DNA of 64,000 nucleotides, taken from contig OU452222.1 of assembly GCA_911728455.2 (NCBI GenBank), positions 24,108,923-24,172,922 on the forward strand, read 5' to 3'. Shown piece after piece: positions 33,483-43,348 of this stretch. The DNA comes from Marthasterias glacialis. Lineage: Eukaryota; Echinodermata; Asteroidea; Forcipulatida; Asteriidae. How positions within the stretch are numbered: the first letter of the stretch is position 1; each line of letters begins with the position of its first letter. Under the pieces are notes generated by a model. That model was not told the DNA's origin and made no database searches. It saw only the letters and a program-made list of their open reading frames with translations. The position numbers and the translations under genes were made by a program.

Positions 33483-36400
33483 ATGGCTGAAAGCACAGAA
33501 CGCCCTCGAAAAAGACCAGTGTTACTGGATCCCAAATTATGCATGATATGCCAGCAAGCTAGTAAGCAAAAGCTAATGACTGTAAGCAGTGATGGTCTTC
33601 CTTCAGTCAATACTATAAGGCAACTCCGGTCAAAATTAAGCAATGACAATTTCCGTGAAGCAACTGATCGTCTTACTGGAATTTTCCGTACAGACTCACC
33701 TCCACCATTCTTGTGGCATAAGGACTGCCGGTCTAGTTACATGAGTAAATGTAAAGTTGAAAGGTTAAGGAATGCTGCTTTGAAGGAAATTAACAACCAA
33801 TGTTCGTCTGCTTCCACATCAACTCATCAGCAAAATGTTAGCTTACGGAGCAAAACGCCTCAGATAGATTGGAGGCAGTGTATTTTTTGTCAAAAGGCTC
33901 AAAGTGAAACGCTTCATCTCATACAAGAAATGAAAGTCAGCAGAAGAATATTGGAAGCAGCAAAGTATGACCAAATCTTAAGAGTTCAACTAGCTTGTGT
34001 GAATGATCTTACTGCTGCAGATGGAACATATCACAGAAGTTGCATTGTCCAGTTCGAACGTAGGACCAAGCGCATAGCAAATATATCACCCCAGAGCTCA
34101 GATATTACGCTAGCGTGGCTTTGCCAAGAACTTGAACAATCAGCAGAGCAAGGTGATATACTGGATCTCGTAAATGTGTGGGAAAGATACTGCACAATAG
34201 CTAGTAATGCTCAGATAGATATACCACCTTCATTTCTCAGTCGAAGGAACACATTCAAGGACAAAATAGCCGACCGTCTTGAGGGCTTATTTGAAGTTGT
34301 TGTACTGCATGATCAGCCTAGAAATGAGCCTCGTACTGTATTGGTTCCGACAAAATTTCGGCATATTCCAGTATCAGCGATGGTAAAAGACAGCATCACC
34401 GATAAACTCATCCCGTCATTAGAACAAGAAGATACTGATACATTCTTGACCATGGTTCACGTGGCATTGCAAATCCGTGGTGACATGTTGTCACATCCCA
34501 AGCCAGAAGGGATAGACATCAGCGAAGACAGGGCAATAAACAGCATACCCGATAGCCTGTATATGTTTTTGAACTTGTTACTAGGTGGTCAGCGTCTACT
34601 GGAGGAGGATGAACTGGACGATGATAAGAATGAAGCCAGACGGCGGCTTAGAATCATCAGCATTGCTCAGGATCTTATGTACACAGCCAATGGAGACAAG
34701 TTCCTCACTCCGAAGCATATAGGGTTGGCCAGTACCCTTCATCAAGCTACACGTTCGAAAGAGCTGGTGAACATGTTTCACAACGCAGGTCATGTCATGA
34801 GTTATCGAGACGTAATCAAACTTGACACTGCCCTGGCAAAGAAGACATTAGAAACCATAGATGACGATGGTTCCGTTGTTCCCCAAAATCTGGTAAAGGG
34901 ACGCTACGTCCATTTCTTGACAGACAACGTGGACATTAATGAATACACTCTGGATGGAAAAGGAACCTTCCATGCCACTCAAGTGGCCGCCTGGCAACGT
35001 GGTCCACCTGAAGATGATATCCTCAATGGAATAGATATTTCTAAGACAGGAGCAATCCAAATCCCTGAGGCAATGACTGACCTCATACCTGCATCAAACA
35101 GAGGAATTACGGAGCATCCATTCAGCGGTTTGATTGCAGCCGATTGTTTCACACAGTCATCTGAGGATTGTCTTTCAGCACAGAATGCGCACGCAACTGA
35201 CATGGCGTTCATCTTATCCCGGTCATCTCACAAACCAATGCCTTCCTGGACATTGTACAATCAAAAGGCAAGCACTGTTAACCCTGAGAAAACTACAGTT
35301 GGGTACCTACCTATCATACAGAATCCTGCATCTGAACTCGAAACATTGAACACAGTTGTCAAGCGAGTGCTTCATGTGGCCAAATCGATGGAACAAAAGC
35401 ATGTTGTACTGACAGTGGACGAGGCACTCTACCCAAAGCTGCTTGAATTGAAATGGTCAGTAGAAGAGTACAAGGATGTGCTTATACCTTGCCTGGGAGG
35501 ACTTCACATTGCCATGAACTTTCTTGGTGTAATAGGGCGACACATGAGTGAGTCTGGCCTGAGTGAGCTGTGGGTAGGGTGTGATCTTTTGGGAGCCAAT
35601 GCTGCGCAGAATGTCATGAAAGGAAAGGGGTACGCACGTGCCATCAGGACACATAAACTTACCCTTCAGGCACTTTGGCAACTACTCCTCCCACGGCTTT
35701 ATACGTACCTAGATGGAGTTGATGTTACCCTGAGAGACGAACTCTCAAATGTCTGCACAACCATAGACGCTGACCACATTGCACAGATAGTAAACAAACT
35801 GACAACCGACAGATTTCAGCAGCCCATGAAAGAGTTCCCGGCAGCTCTTGCAGTTGATGACCCGAATGCTGAATTCTGGTGGAACTATATGACCATGGTC
35901 AGCATCCTACTCTGCTTCACAAGAGCGCAACGTGATGGATCTTGGGATCTCCTCCTATACGCCTTCAAGCGTATGCTGCCATTCCTCTTCAGGTACGATC
36001 ACGTTAACTACGCCAGGTGGGGTACTGTATACTTGGCTGAGATGTCGGTTCTCCCATCAGAAGTCCTCCATGAGTTCCAAGAAGGCAACTTTGTAGTAAA
36101 ACGGGCCAATCGACGCTTCAATCAGGTTTCAGCCGACCAAAGTACGGAATGGCTAAACGCTACAGGAAAAAAGAGTGGAGGCCTAGTAGGTATCACGAGA
36201 ATAGCATCCGCACTCAGTAGATGGACATTGTCATACAATCTGAGAACAGTCATAGCTTCTCAGACAAAAACATTGCTGAGCCTGACAATGGACGATGAAG
36301 ACGATGAGTACACGCATAATGAGTGCACCAAATGCAGGATGGAGAAAGATGACTCTGATGAAGGCAGACTTGTTGTATCAATGAAACAGCATGGCGTGTT

Positions 36401-38102
36401 TCAAGATGGCGGTGGCACATTGCAGAACATAATCACCAAGGATGTGGTCACGCCTGTGATTCAAGAATCTCTGCTTAGTGCGGAAAAACTCGGACAGGCG
36501 CAAATGACAGTCTTTGTAAACAAACGTCTGTGTGAGCCTCCAGAAAGTAACCAGCACCTGGATCTAAAATCACCCATTCAAAAAAATAATGCCAAGACAT
36601 TTGCCTCGTTGTACGAAGTTGTGAAACCTTCCAAAAGCAAGCAAAACACTATCAAAGTGGACAGGAACATTCTGCAAAGGCTTTTAACAGCTTATAAAGC
36701 GGGGCGTGAGGTTAACCTAGAAAACATCCTCCAGCATGAACTTATGACCATCCCACTATCTTTGGCCACAACTAGTGGTAGTCTACATTCTACCAACAAG
36801 TCTGTGTTAGCAAACATTCTGACACAACAAGTCCAAACTCCAGCAAATGTTACACTCAATCAGCCCAGCTGCCTGCTTATTGATGGCCAAGCACTGGTAA
36901 TGGCAGTTGGAAAGCCCCCTGACATTAGAACGTTTGGAGACTATGCCAACACATTTGCTAACACTGTGTTTAAGATGGGAGCAGAATACCAGAGGATCGA
37001 CGTAGTCTTCGACAGGTACCAAGGAGAGTCAATCAAAGCAGGTACAAGGACCAAACGGAAGCAGCGCCACCGACCAGTACGCCGTGTAATAGAAAATGAA
37101 TCTTCAGTTCCTCTCCCGTCAGACTGGTCCAGCTTCATGGCTCTCGAGGAAAATAAAGCAGACCTCGCACAACTACTTTCAAACCACCTGATTGAATACA
37201 ACCCGACAGATAAACCAGTGGTTGTAGTAGCTGGGGGGTTCGCCGAAGCGACCACTGTCAAGTCATCTGATCCAGATCTTGAAGTTTCCTCTCTGAGAGC
37301 TGACCACGAAGAAGCTGATACCCGGCTGATTTTGCATTGCATCCATGCTAATATGAAAACAATAGTTGTGTCAGTACGTGATACAGATGTGCTTCTTTTA
37401 CTTCTAGCACATTATGACAGAATGGGATGTACATCTCTCTACATGAAAGCCGGGACATCGAAGGCTCCAAAGTATTTCCCAGTTCATGAAATTCGAAATC
37501 TGTTATCTCCAGATCTAGTGGACACACTACTTGCATTCCATGCTGTAACCGGCTGTGATAGTGTTTCTCAGTTTAGTTGCCACGGGAAGAAAACAGCCTG
37601 GAAAGTGTTCGAGCAGCATCACACTGATCTGGTTGGCCTTGGCAGAGGCCCTCTCACAAAAGAAATCGCTATATCAACCGTAAAATTCATCTGTAAAATA
37701 TATGGCGTCCCTAAAGTAGATACATGCAACAAAGCACGAGTCAAGTTGTTTTGTATTGGTCATGCACAAGAGACTCTGCCACCAACCTCAGATGCAGCAA
37801 AGTTTCACATCATGCGTTCACACTATCAAGCAAGTGTCTGGAATCAAGCACACTTGCCGCATCCTGATCTTCCTCCAGTGACCGAAATGGGATGGATGCA
37901 CCTGGACGGTCAGTTAGTGCCACGGCTACTCTCTCTGCCACCTATCCCTAAAGCTTGCAGGGAGATCACCTCATGTGGTTGTACAAAGGGGTGCCTTAGC
38001 CTGCGCTGCAGCTGCAGGAAAGCTCGCATGAAATGCATCGAGGCGTGCAACTGCAGGAAACTTGATGACAACTGCCGGAACACCCATGACGACCAGGAAT
38101 GA
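33483..38102 (+). CDS. Academ-like transposase with XPG/FEN1-type nuclease and Cys8 finger, 1539 aa
   Basis: Intact single-frame ORF in a good start context (aaaaATGG). Two similar N-terminal metal-binding modules: C20-x2-C23...H79-x2-C82 and C133-x2-C136...H184-x2-C187, likely DNA binding. The centre holds HFLTDNVD (D481, D484) and VLTVDEALY (D646), candidates for an RNase H-like transposase core, followed by CLGGLHIAMNF. Residues about 1128-1400 show a full XPG/FEN1 nuclease pattern: LLIDGQAL (D1134), VVFDRY (D1177), HEEAD (E1277, D1279), VRDTD (D1300, D1302) and TGCD (D1359) in a helix-hairpin-helix-like GCDSVSQFSCHGKKTAWKV. The tail (about 1497-1531) is a Cys8 cluster, CGCTKGC...CSC...C...CNC, like CXC/Tesmin. 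The nuclease and Cys8 parts are hallmarks of Academ; what the nuclease does in transposition is not known to me. No frameshift or stop, so activity is possible. Downstream sequence up to 38405 stays partly open but lacks motifs. Confidence 0.8.
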   Translation: MAESTERPRKRPVLLDPKLCMICQQASKQKLMTVSSDGLPSVNTIRQLRSKLSNDNFREATDRLTGIFRTDSPPPFLWHKDCRSSYMSKCKVERLRNAALKEINNQCSSASTSTHQQNVSLRSKTPQIDWRQCIFCQKAQSETLHLIQEMKVSRRILEAAKYDQILRVQLACVNDLTAADGTYHRSCIVQFERRTKRIANISPQSSDITLAWLCQELEQSAEQGDILDLVNVWERYCTIASNAQIDIPPSFLSRRNTFKDKIADRLEGLFEVVVLHDQPRNEPRTVLVPTKFRHIPVSAMVKDSITDKLIPSLEQEDTDTFLTMVHVALQIRGDMLSHPKPEGIDISEDRAINSIPDSLYMFLNLLLGGQRLLEEDELDDDKNEARRRLRIISIAQDLMYTANGDKFLTPKHIGLASTLHQATRSKELVNMFHNAGHVMSYRDVIKLDTALAKKTLETIDDDGSVVPQNLVKGRYVHFLTDNVDINEYTLDGKGTFHATQVAAWQRGPPEDDILNGIDISKTGAIQIPEAMTDLIPASNRGITEHPFSGLIAADCFTQSSEDCLSAQNAHATDMAFILSRSSHKPMPSWTLYNQKASTVNPEKTTVGYLPIIQNPASELETLNTVVKRVLHVAKSMEQKHVVLTVDEALYPKLLELKWSVEEYKDVLIPCLGGLHIAMNFLGVIGRHMSESGLSELWVGCDLLGANAAQNVMKGKGYARAIRTHKLTLQALWQLLLPRLYTYLDGVDVTLRDELSNVCTTIDADHIAQIVNKLTTDRFQQPMKEFPAALAVDDPNAEFWWNYMTMVSILLCFTRAQRDGSWDLLLYAFKRMLPFLFRYDHVNYARWGTVYLAEMSVLPSEVLHEFQEGNFVVKRANRRFNQVSADQSTEWLNATGKKSGGLVGITRIASALSRWTLSYNLRTVIASQTKTLLSLTMDDEDDEYTHNECTKCRMEKDDSDEGRLVVSMKQHGVFQDGGGTLQNIITKDVVTPVIQESLLSAEKLGQAQMTVFVNKRLCEPPESNQHLDLKSPIQKNNAKTFASLYEVVKPSKSKQNTIKVDRNILQRLLTAYKAGREVNLENILQHELMTIPLSLATTSGSLHSTNKSVLANILTQQVQTPANVTLNQPSCLLIDGQALVMAVGKPPDIRTFGDYANTFANTVFKMGAEYQRIDVVFDRYQGESIKAGTRTKRKQRHRPVRRVIENESSVPLPSDWSSFMALEENKADLAQLLSNHLIEYNPTDKPVVVVAGGFAEATTVKSSDPDLEVSSLRADHEEADTRLILHCIHANMKTIVVSVRDTDVLLLLLAHYDRMGCTSLYMKAGTSKAPKYFPVHEIRNLLSPDLVDTLLAFHAVTGCDSVSQFSCHGKKTAWKVFEQHHTDLVGLGRGPLTKEIAISTVKFICKIYGVPKVDTCNKARVKLFCIGHAQETLPPTSDAAKFHIMRSHYQASVWNQAHLPHPDLPPVTEMGWMHLDGQLVPRLLSLPPIPKACREITSCGCTKGCLSLRCSCRKARMKCIEACNCRKLDDNCRNTHDDQE

Positions 38103-38552
38103 GTTCACATGTGCACATCTACATCTACTGCAGATATGGTAAGCTCATATAAATTACTCACAATTAAAGTTTTGCCATTGCTGTCATTTTACAACAAAAT
38201 TTGCATGTCAAATTTTGGTTTAGGTATAAAGTGTGTGTCAGTGTTACTTGGAGGTTTTCCACTTAAGCCAAATATATGCCCTTTTAACCAAATGGACTGT
38301 CTTTTTATTTGTTTTTGCTGTTCAGATGTGCTTCCTGTCAAGCCGTCTATGTTCCTGGTGAGGAAGGAGAACGATGAGCCTTCGGATCTTTGGTCGAAAA
38401 ATTAACAATCTTTAGAGAACTTTTTGCATTAAATACAACTTTAAACCAGTTTCTCACAATGTTATCTCAAAACTGCTTGTGGCATTGGATTCCCCATACA
38501 TGATAACCGTAAAAAGGAAATTTAATTTAATTTTCTACCTTGTTTAGGATTC

Positions 38553-38966
38553 TTAGGATTAACGTACTGGAGTTTTTTTATTTTATTTTTATTTTATGTA
38601 AATTTTTAACAAAAAAACACATTTTTTGGCATTAAATATGAGTTTTAATCAATTTCTTCATATTTTATTGTAAAATTGTTGATTTCATTGGATTCCCCAT
38701 ACATGATAACCTACAGAAGGACATTTTATTTAAGTTTCTACCTTGTTTAGTAAAAAAGATATGCATATTAATGTATTTTAACGTGTCAGTGGCGGCCATC
38801 TTGGATTTTGGGATTTTGAGGCATTATGGGACATTTTTTAGCTTGGCATACAGCAAATTCGAGCTCAGCACCCCTCAATACCCCTAAAAAATGTGTATGC
38901 CATAAATTAACACAATTTGCCTTCAGCACTTTAAATATGCACATTTTCACAATTTGTACCCAGTCT
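38553..38966. repeat. Right terminal inverted repeat of the Academ-like element
   Basis: Inverse of 32676-33083. Just inside it, 38420-38550 repeats part of the TIR (TGGATTCCCCATACATGATAAC and TTTCTACCTTGTTTAG), giving a second, diverged subrepeat that the left side lacks. Confidence 0.9.
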
Positions 38967-39170
38967 ACAATGTGCCTCTTCTAAAATTTCCCCCCGTAAC
39001 TTTTTAACGCTTAGTCCGATCACCGCGAAATTTTCAGATTTTTCCCAAAATTCATCATGAATCATCAAAGCAAAAATTAATTGATTCCAGGGGTAAGCTG
39101 TTGCCATGGCAACAATTTGTTTGACCTTGGGTCACAATTTTACTGTATTTGTGAGGGTTTTTTTTTTTTT

Positions 39171-41606
39171 TAGGTGTTCGGACTCTGGTCCGAAGACCTC
39201 TTGTTTTTGTTCGTTTTTTTTTTTAATACTTCTTCTTCTTCTTCTCACTGGCGATTGTCCACTTTCAAATGCGCACTTCCGAAGGTCATATAACCTTGAA
39301 AATTCATACATAGGTAGTTTATGGCAAGGAGACGAAACCGTTTGAGTGATGTCATGATGACGTCATCGGGTGTCGAATTACGTTAAATCAAAGTTTATTA
39401 TTTAAAAAAATCATAACTCCTGAAGTACACAATGGAATTTTACAATCTATACATCATCGGAAAGGTCTTTAGAAAATAATTAAATGTCTCACAGAGATGA
39501 CCCCAATTTGACCTTGTCTTCCGGTTCAAACCGGAAGTTGAAGCAAAAAATGCTTAAAAAGTCACAATTTAAGCTGTGGAGTCAATATGAAACAGAATTT
39601 TGACATGGTTTCAGTGTACGAAATAAAATGTAGTTTATGGCCTTTGAAAATATTACATTGATGACGTCATCAAATGTTACAGTTTGTTACGACGACGAGT
39701 TTAAAAATATTTTTTTTTATTTCAAGTTTTTTTTAAGCAAACTACATGTTGAATTTTTTAGTAATAAATAACGACTATAAAAGCCTAATTGTGAAATTTG
39801 AACAAAATTGGCCGTTGCATAACGAAGTTATATTAAGGTGAAAAGTGCCGTTTTTAGCGCGATTGCCGATAGAGTCTACAGTTACCTTACTGTATTGCAC
39901 CTCGTGCGTGTGCACTCTAGGCTTTTACTGCATGCTGTGTATATACATACACACAACAAGTCAGGTCTTGTCATAGTTCATCGAACTTTGCGGTGTGTTG
40001 TTAAGTTCTGCGTGTGTGTGCGTGTGTAATAATGGTGACGCAAAGAAAAACATGTAAGTCATGCCAAGTTCAGTGTGGAAATGTTTCCCTTTATGTCATT
40101 CTGGTGGCTTAATTGTGACAGGGAGAGGAAGAGGAGACTTTACTGAGACGATCACATGCTCACGTGAGTTGTTTGAAGTATAATGGTGGAGAAAATGCAA
40201 TTGACAAAATGATCGTCTTTCGTTCTATATATACCGATCACGTACGTGCTTACATACGAGAGTCACAAGTGTGCAACAGCGGGGCCAGAGGCACTTTACC
40301 CCCGCGAGAGTTGTTGTCGGGATACGTTGAGTAAAACTGTTTAAAAGTAAAGTTTAAAAGTAAAGTCATCGCCTTTCAAAATGTCCGTGTATTTCTTTAG
40401 CCGTGCACACTTGTGTTTATGATGTTTATCAAAGTGGTGTAGTTTTTATAAAACTTTGGAACTTTTTAATACAGATAATGAGCTCGGAATTTGAATCTGT
40501 CAAATGTCAGATTGACTGTACAGTACACCAGTGTTCGTGATGTTACAAAATAAAACCGTTAATTTGATATAGCGCCACCAACGTTCACTAGCTATACACA
40601 CTTTGCTTTATTGACACCGCATAGATGCCGAACAAAACGGAGGGCAGCAAGGGTTAATGTTTTGATAAAAGGCAATATGAATACTATTTTGAACACACAA
40701 CCTGGCGGCAGCCAATTGCACTGCGTGGAAAAGGAACACTTTGGAAAGCACGAAAACATTGTTTTTCCTGGCAGTTAAAACCAAAAAGGTAACTGGTTTT
40801 TCCTCCAGGAGTCGAGTTACAATAATGTATGCGGTTCTTTATAATTCTTAGTGACCTGAGTTGACCTCGCTTCCTGCCCAAACCGGAAGTCCCCATGAAA
40901 TACATATGATAAAGCTCTTTTTAATTATTTTCATATTCATATTTAAAGGTTTTATTTGATTTCACTTTCAATATATCAAACAAAATCAAAACCATGTGTT
41001 ATACGGTGTCTCATAGAGACCATTATGTTGCTTTAAATGTTAATTCCTCCAAAATTGTCTTCAAATAAATAACTCAAAATTGAAATTAAACTGAACCTTG
41101 AAACTGTGCATATACTTGAACCTCAATATGAAGACGCGAAATAAAACGATGACGTCATGATGACGTCATCAGATGTTGAGTTACAAAAAATCAAAGTTTA
41201 TTAATTAAATCAGAACTCCTGAAGTGCACAATGGATTTTTACAATCTACACATCATCGCAAAGGTCTTTTGGAAACAATTTAAATGTCTCAAAGAAATGA
41301 CCCCAATTTGACCTTGTATTGCGGTTCAAACTGGAAGTTGAAGGAAAGAATTGTTATAAAGCCATTATTTTTTAGTTCTTTGGTCAGTATAAAATGAGCT
41401 TTGGACAGTGGTTTCAGTGTGTGAGTAGGTAAAGGACTCTGCGTTTTCAAGTTTAAAACTGATGACGTCATTACATTAAACAGCGTCCTCTGGTAACAAG
41501 TTTGAAATCAATGGTGCTACAACACTAATTGTAACGGCTTTTTTTACATTGTTGTGTGTATTAACTCATCGATGTTTAGAAGCAATTCGTTATTACCGAA
41601 CACCTA
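39171..41606. mobile_element. 2.4-kb element with TAGGTGTTCGG terminal inverted repeats
   Basis: It begins TAGGTGTTCGG and ends CCGAACACCTA. It interrupts the TTAA host repeat, whose halves rejoin around it. The interior has the paired CCGGTTCAAACCGG-type motifs and TGATGACGTCATCA blocks seen in reverse at 23150-24820. The internal 39840-40560 segment is unlike the rest and may be captured DNA. No transposase is recognisable, so it is probably non-autonomous. Confidence 0.65.
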
Positions 41607-42300
41607 GTTTTTGTGATGTCACAAAAACTGAATGTCTAGTTGTTGTTTTTTTGTACTTTTGAACACAATTTCCACTTATTTTTGATTTATTTGCCAAAAA
41701 AGTGATAGTGATGACTCACGTGATGGTCTGAAATGGTTTAGGGAATTCAAAATAGCCGGCATTTTAAGCGGCCATCTTGGATTTTGTGTTTTCAGCCTGT
41801 AATTAGGGGGTACAAATATCAAGTTTTTTAACAATGGAATATTTTAAACATGCTGATTTCCTATTTTTCAGACCCCATAACAAATGTTTAGATTTGTCAG
41901 TCAAACCTTATTAATTCTCCCTGGGGTGGTGGCGGCCATTTTGATTTTTAAGTGAAAAAACGCAAAACAAAAAATCCCCAAAATGGGCCATGTTGATGGA
42001 TAATAACGCCCCCAGAGGTGAGTCCAGTAACTAAAGTAGGTTCAAATTATATTGAACTTGTTAAAATGTACAAGTTTGCCAAGTTTCAAAATATTCGGAC
42101 AAAAAATATAGAAGTTATGGCGAAACCACGACTGGGCAAAACTGGGCAAAAAACAGTCAAAAATTCCCTCTGATGACAATTTAAAAAATAAATTGACTTC
42201 ATCATGTAGAACTCGTTGAAATGAACATTAAGTGGCAAGTTTCATCAAAATCGGTTCAACACTTTGGGAAATACGGAGGGGGGCACTCCCCCCCCCCCGG

Positions 42301-42350
42301 TCCTCGCACACACACCCCCCCCCCAAAAAAAAAAAAAAAAAAAAAAAAAA
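42301..42350. repeat. Homopolymer-rich stretch
   Basis: CACACAC, a C-tract, then about 26 A. Part of the right end of the TTAA host repeat, where other copies have GTACATAAAAAA. Confidence 0.8.
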
Positions 42351-42798
42351 CGGTCCTGATAGGGTTCAACCATTTTTACACGACGGTACAGAGACTGATG
42401 CTGCAGGATTTCCACCACAAAACGTCAATCAAATCAAAAGTTAGTACAGCTGTGTGTGCTGTTGTGTGTAAGAAATACGTTAGAAGGCCTGACTTTGAGG
42501 ATCGAATGAGTAACGGCACTTGTCTGACATTATGGTTCAAAATACATAGGATTGTGGTGACATTTTTTTAAAGATAATATTAGTGAAATGCACTATGTCT
42601 ATCCCAATAAATAACATCATTGATGTTATCACTAACTTGTATTATGTTTTAAGTAAAATTTGAACTCCCCTGAACGGTTGTAAGCCTAGCCTATACTGTG
42701 AAAACTGTTCTTGCGCGGAAGCACAGATTATCAAGTGCAATAATCAGTTTGTTCAATGAAATAGTGGTGTTAATCATCAAATTAAAATAGACATGTGA

Positions 42799-42868
42799 AC
42801 ACTGAGGGCGCACTTGGTGTCCCTACCAAGTTATCACTGAGGGCGCACTTGGTGTCCCTACCAAGTTA
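42799..42868. repeat. 35-bp perfect tandem duplication
   Basis: Two identical 35-bp units starting CACTGAGGGCGCACTTGG lie head to tail. Each unit contains the inverted pair ACTTGGTG/CCTACCAAGT. Confidence 0.95.
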
Positions 42869-43108
42869 TCACCTTATCATGCAAGTGGAACTCGTTTGTT
42901 GTGCGCGCATATGGGGGATGTCGTCACCAAAATGAACAGTTTAAATAAAAGCGAACAATAAGAGAAAAGTTGTTACATTGCTGGAGCTGCAAAAACAAAA
43001 GATCACCCACCTCTTTAGAACCGTCATTTTTAAATAAACTTAAAATCGTTGTACTATAAAATGTAATCATTATTTATAAACGTGTTGCATATTCCGATTA
43101 CTTAACAG

Positions 43109-43348
43109 TTTACTTGGGATGCTCAGAGGTAGTAGCGAGGGTGTGTTATCTAGATCAAGAACAAGACCAGCAAGGTAGACTCCGATGGGTACAACCAGCA
43201 GAAAGAGTCGACCGTTGCGCTTGTACGAGCCTCAGGCCTGGTGGTGTCAACATGATGAGACCACATCGCCACGAGGAACCACAGTACACAGACAATCCAA
43301 TGTTTACAGACAATGTGAAGGAGATTAAGAGATATTTTAAATGTCCAG
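43109..43348 (+). CDS. Lectin locus exon: Cys-containing segment
   Basis: A 240-nt phase 1-1 exon, acceptor ttaacag, donor gtaaaa. It reads YLGCSEVVARVCYL, then QPAERVDRCACTS, ending RYFKCPG. Five or six cysteines suggest an extracellular disulfide-bonded piece. I do not recognise the domain. Confidence 0.55.

Larger units (their letters stand above)
32676..38966 (+). mobile_element. Complete Academ-like DNA transposon, 6.29 kb
   Basis: Termini AGACTGGGTA and TACCCAGTCT are exact inverses. The inverted repeats continue inward for about 0.4 kb (32676-33083 against 38553-38966) with scattered differences. ACAAT stands on both sides (32671-32675 and 38967-38971); the same data also fit a TA-ended TIR with 3-bp duplication CAA. 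The interrupted sequence GGCACAATGTG is recovered intact in related copies such as 5681-5695, so the insertion is directly demonstrated. One uninterrupted ORF occupies three quarters of the element. Academ transposons are described as having 3-4 bp duplications and an XPG nuclease with a Cys8 finger. The assignment is by domain set, not by search. Confidence 0.8.
32647..42368 (+). mobile_element. TTAA-flanked host repeat carrying two nested elements
   Basis: The left end is TTAA plus CCCTATCAGGACC (32647-32663). The right end is CGGTCCTGATAGGG followed by TTCA (42351-42368), a mutated TTAA. Without the insertions (32676-38971 and 39171-41606) the remaining pieces line up with the copies at 45325-46189 and 61650-62437, so this is one element, about 1 kb long before it was interrupted. 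It has no ORF of its own. Confidence 0.75.

Noticed and set aside
33483..38102. 1539-codon ORF as a domesticated host gene
   Set aside because: It lies centrally between long inverted repeats with a target duplication; nothing suggests host exons around it. Domestication cannot be excluded for other copies.
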